The notes beneath the pieces were generated by a model. The model worked only from the letters and a program-made list of their open reading frames with translations, did no database searches and was not told where the DNA came from. DNA of 64,000 nucleotides from Planctomycetaceae bacterium (GTDB lineage: Bacteria; Planctomycetota; Planctomycetia; Planctomycetales; Planctomycetaceae): positions 1 to 64,000 of the forward strand of contig JABISG010000118.1 of assembly GCA_018699955.1 (NCBI GenBank), read 5' to 3'. Position numbers and translations under genes: made by a program. Every line of letters starts with the position of its first letter. The stretch's first letter is position 1. Below, piece after piece: positions 62,467 through 64,000 of the stretch.

Positions 62467-64000
62467 ATGACCTCCATTCTCGGAATTTCGGCATACTACC
62501 ACGACTCGGCGGCGGCGCTCGTTGTCGATGGAGAAATCGTCGCCGCTGCGCAGGAAGAACGGTTCACCCGCAAGAAGCACGACGCTGGTTTCCCAAAGAA
62601 TGCCGTCGAGTATTGTCTCGAAGCAGCCGGTCTGACGGTGGAGCAACTGGATTATGTCGGCTTTTACGATAAGCCGTTGTTGAAGTTCGAGCGGCTGTTG
62701 GAAACGTACCTGTCGTTTGCGCCGATGGGCATTCGGTCGTTTGTGACGGCAATGCCGGTCTGGCTGAAAGAAAAACTGCATCTGCCTCGTGAAATGCGAC
62801 AGCAATTCGGCGGCCAATACACGAAGCAATTCGTCTTCACCGAACATCACGAATCGCACGCCGCCAGCGCGTTTTTTCCGTCGCCGTTTGAGGAAGCTGC
62901 CATTCTCACCGTCGATGGCGTCGGCGAATGGGCGACCGCCAGCTATGGCACGGGTCGCGGCAATCGCATTGAATTGACGCACGAGTTGCATTTCCCACAC
63001 TCGCCGGGGCTGTTGTATTCCGCCTTCACCTACTTCTGCGGGTTCCGCGTCAATTCGGGCGAGTACAAACTGATGGGCCTCGCCCCCTATGGCGAACCGA
63101 AGTACGTCGATCTCATTCTCGACAAGCTGATTGACCTGAAAGAGGACGGGTCGTTTCGCATGGACATGGCCTACTTCGACTATTGCCAAACGCTGAAGAT
63201 GACCGGTCCAAAGATGGCACAATTGTTTGGCGGGCCGGCACGTCAACCGGAGTCTCCGTTAACCCAACGCGAAATGGACATTGCCGCCTCGATTCAGGTG
63301 GTCACCGAAGAGATCATGCTACGGATGGCTCGGCACATTCATGCCGAAACCGGCATGAAACAGCTCTGCCTTGCCGGCGGCGTCGCATTGAACTGCGTTG
63401 CCAACGGACGGGTATTACGCGAAGGGCCGTTTGAGAACATCTGGATTCAACCGGCGGCCGGCGATGCCGGCGGCGCGCTGGGTGTCGCCACCTTTATCTG
63501 GCATCAACTGCTCGGTAATTCCCGCACGCCGCAACCTCTCGACTCACAACACGGCACCGCGCTGGGACCGGCCGCCACCGACAAGGAGATCGAGACGTTT
63601 CTCACATCAGTCGGCGCAACCTATCAACATTTCGCCGACGAAGACGAATTGTGCGAGTCGATTGCCGGACACATCGAAAACGAAAAAGTGATCGGGTGGA
63701 TGCAGGGGCGAATGGAATTCGGCCCGCGAGCACTTGGCGGTCGCAGTATTCTGGGTGATGCCCGCAGCACCAAAATGCAGTCGGTGATGAATTTGAAGAT
63801 CAAGTTCCGCGAATCGTTTCGTCCGTTCGCGCCGTCGATTCTGCAGGAGCGGGTCGATGAATATTTCGAGATGCGGCCGAACGAACCAAGCCCTTACATG
63901 CTGCTGGTCGCGCCGGTGAAACAGGAAAAACGCACATCGCACAACAACGAGGAACAGCGGTTGGAAGGACTCGACAAGCTGAAGGAGACGCGGTCGGACG
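62467..64000 (+). CDS. Carbamoyltransferase (NodU/TobZ type), cut by window end
   Basis: 511 codons visible from ATG 62467 and still open at 64000; family members are about 570-620 residues. The N-terminal Kae1-like domain starts ILGISAYYHDSAAAL, contains the metal-binding HHESH (127-131, followed by AASAFF) and CLAGGVALNCVANGR (about 305-320). The C-terminal YrdC-like domain begins near 385 with GWMQGRMEFGPRALGGRSIL (about 415-435), the carbamoyl-transfer region. Such enzymes use carbamoyl phosphate and ATP to carbamoylate hydroxyls in Nod factors, antibiotics or surface glycans. The acceptor here is unknown; the context offers only guaA. Also reads as an exopolysaccharide-type carbamoyltransferase. 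Confidence 0.93.
   Translation, partial: MTSILGISAYYHDSAAALVVDGEIVAAAQEERFTRKKHDAGFPKNAVEYCLEAAGLTVEQLDYVGFYDKPLLKFERLLETYLSFAPMGIRSFVTAMPVWLKEKLHLPREMRQQFGGQYTKQFVFTEHHESHAASAFFPSPFEEAAILTVDGVGEWATASYGTGRGNRIELTHELHFPHSPGLLYSAFTYFCGFRVNSGEYKLMGLAPYGEPKYVDLILDKLIDLKEDGSFRMDMAYFDYCQTLKMTGPKMAQLFGGPARQPESPLTQREMDIAASIQVVTEEIMLRMARHIHAETGMKQLCLAGGVALNCVANGRVLREGPFENIWIQPAAGDAGGALGVATFIWHQLLGNSRTPQPLDSQHGTALGPAATDKEIETFLTSVGATYQHFADEDELCESIAGHIENEKVIGWMQGRMEFGPRALGGRSILGDARSTKMQSVMNLKIKFRESFRPFAPSILQERVDEYFEMRPNEPSPYMLLVAPVKQEKRTSHNNEEQRLEGLDKLKETRSD

Noticed and set aside
62353..63246. 297-codon minus-strand frame near the window end
   Set aside because: Lies antisense to the carbamoyltransferase gene, whose family motifs (HHESH, CLAGGVALNC) are unmistakable; the minus frame has no recognisable content.

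Overview
The window looks like a chromosomal stretch of a planctomycete (Planctomycetes; order not resolvable from this alone). The evidence is the set of families almost confined to that phylum: a DUF1559 (H-X9-DG) protein, a DUF1501 / pre-peptidase-domain / DUF1549-DUF1553 trio, a cytochrome-c-type (PSCyt) + WD40 protein, a type I sulfatase, very long secreted proteins, and a MoxR/DUF58/BatA-like envelope cluster. I saw no prophage, insertion sequence, CRISPR array, tRNA or rRNA.

Layout. 1-4.9 kb: small, mostly monocistronic genes: a zinc-ribbon DUF1559 protein, a NadD-type nucleotidyltransferase divergent from a PncC/CinA-C amidohydrolase, two small membrane proteins, a 6-pyruvoyl-tetrahydropterin synthase/QueD homologue, and a strong hairpin terminator. 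4.9-7.9 kb: an unusual membrane-anchored sigma-54 activator (PDZ-like, about eight TM, GAF, AAA+, Fis HTH). 8.35-17.7 kb: a four-gene collinear set (DUF1501, PPC protein, DUF1549/1553, cytochrome-WD40 coiled coil) facing a sulfatase across a repeat hairpin.

19.6-40.3 kb: twelve genes on the + strand, mostly with 0-125 bp gaps or overlaps, likely one long envelope operon: MoxR ATPase, DUF58, BatA-like VWA protein, second VWA/GATase-like protein, a 1113-residue DUF4175-like membrane/coiled-coil protein, a protein with 28 GEGKP-type pentapeptides, a secreted helical protein, an NPCBM protein, three consecutive HtrA-type proteases whose catalytic triads go from intact, to Ser lost, to fully lost (the last fused to an esterase-like domain), and finally undecaprenyl-diphosphatase (UppP). 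MoxR/VWA proteins are usually chaperone-like assembly modules; with UppP and periplasmic protease-like proteins the context suggests envelope assembly or surveillance, which is inference.

40.3-51.5 kb (- strand): inositol-monophosphatase-family gene followed by two giant, translationally overlapping genes (1155 and 2291 residues) made of related beta-rich extracytoplasmic modules ending in membrane helices; the 2291-residue protein looks like a fusion of two such units. 51.9-60.7 kb (+): a ~2921-residue TPR/alpha-2-macroglobulin-like protein without the thioester motif. 60.8-64 kb: guaA and a carbamoyltransferase cut by the window end.

Dispersed repeats: three copies of a 30-nt hairpin with a compensatory base-pair change, a REP-like double palindrome at 34.3 kb, a 19-nt inverted pair flanking the cytochrome-WD40 gene, and an imperfect inverted repeat at 138-287.
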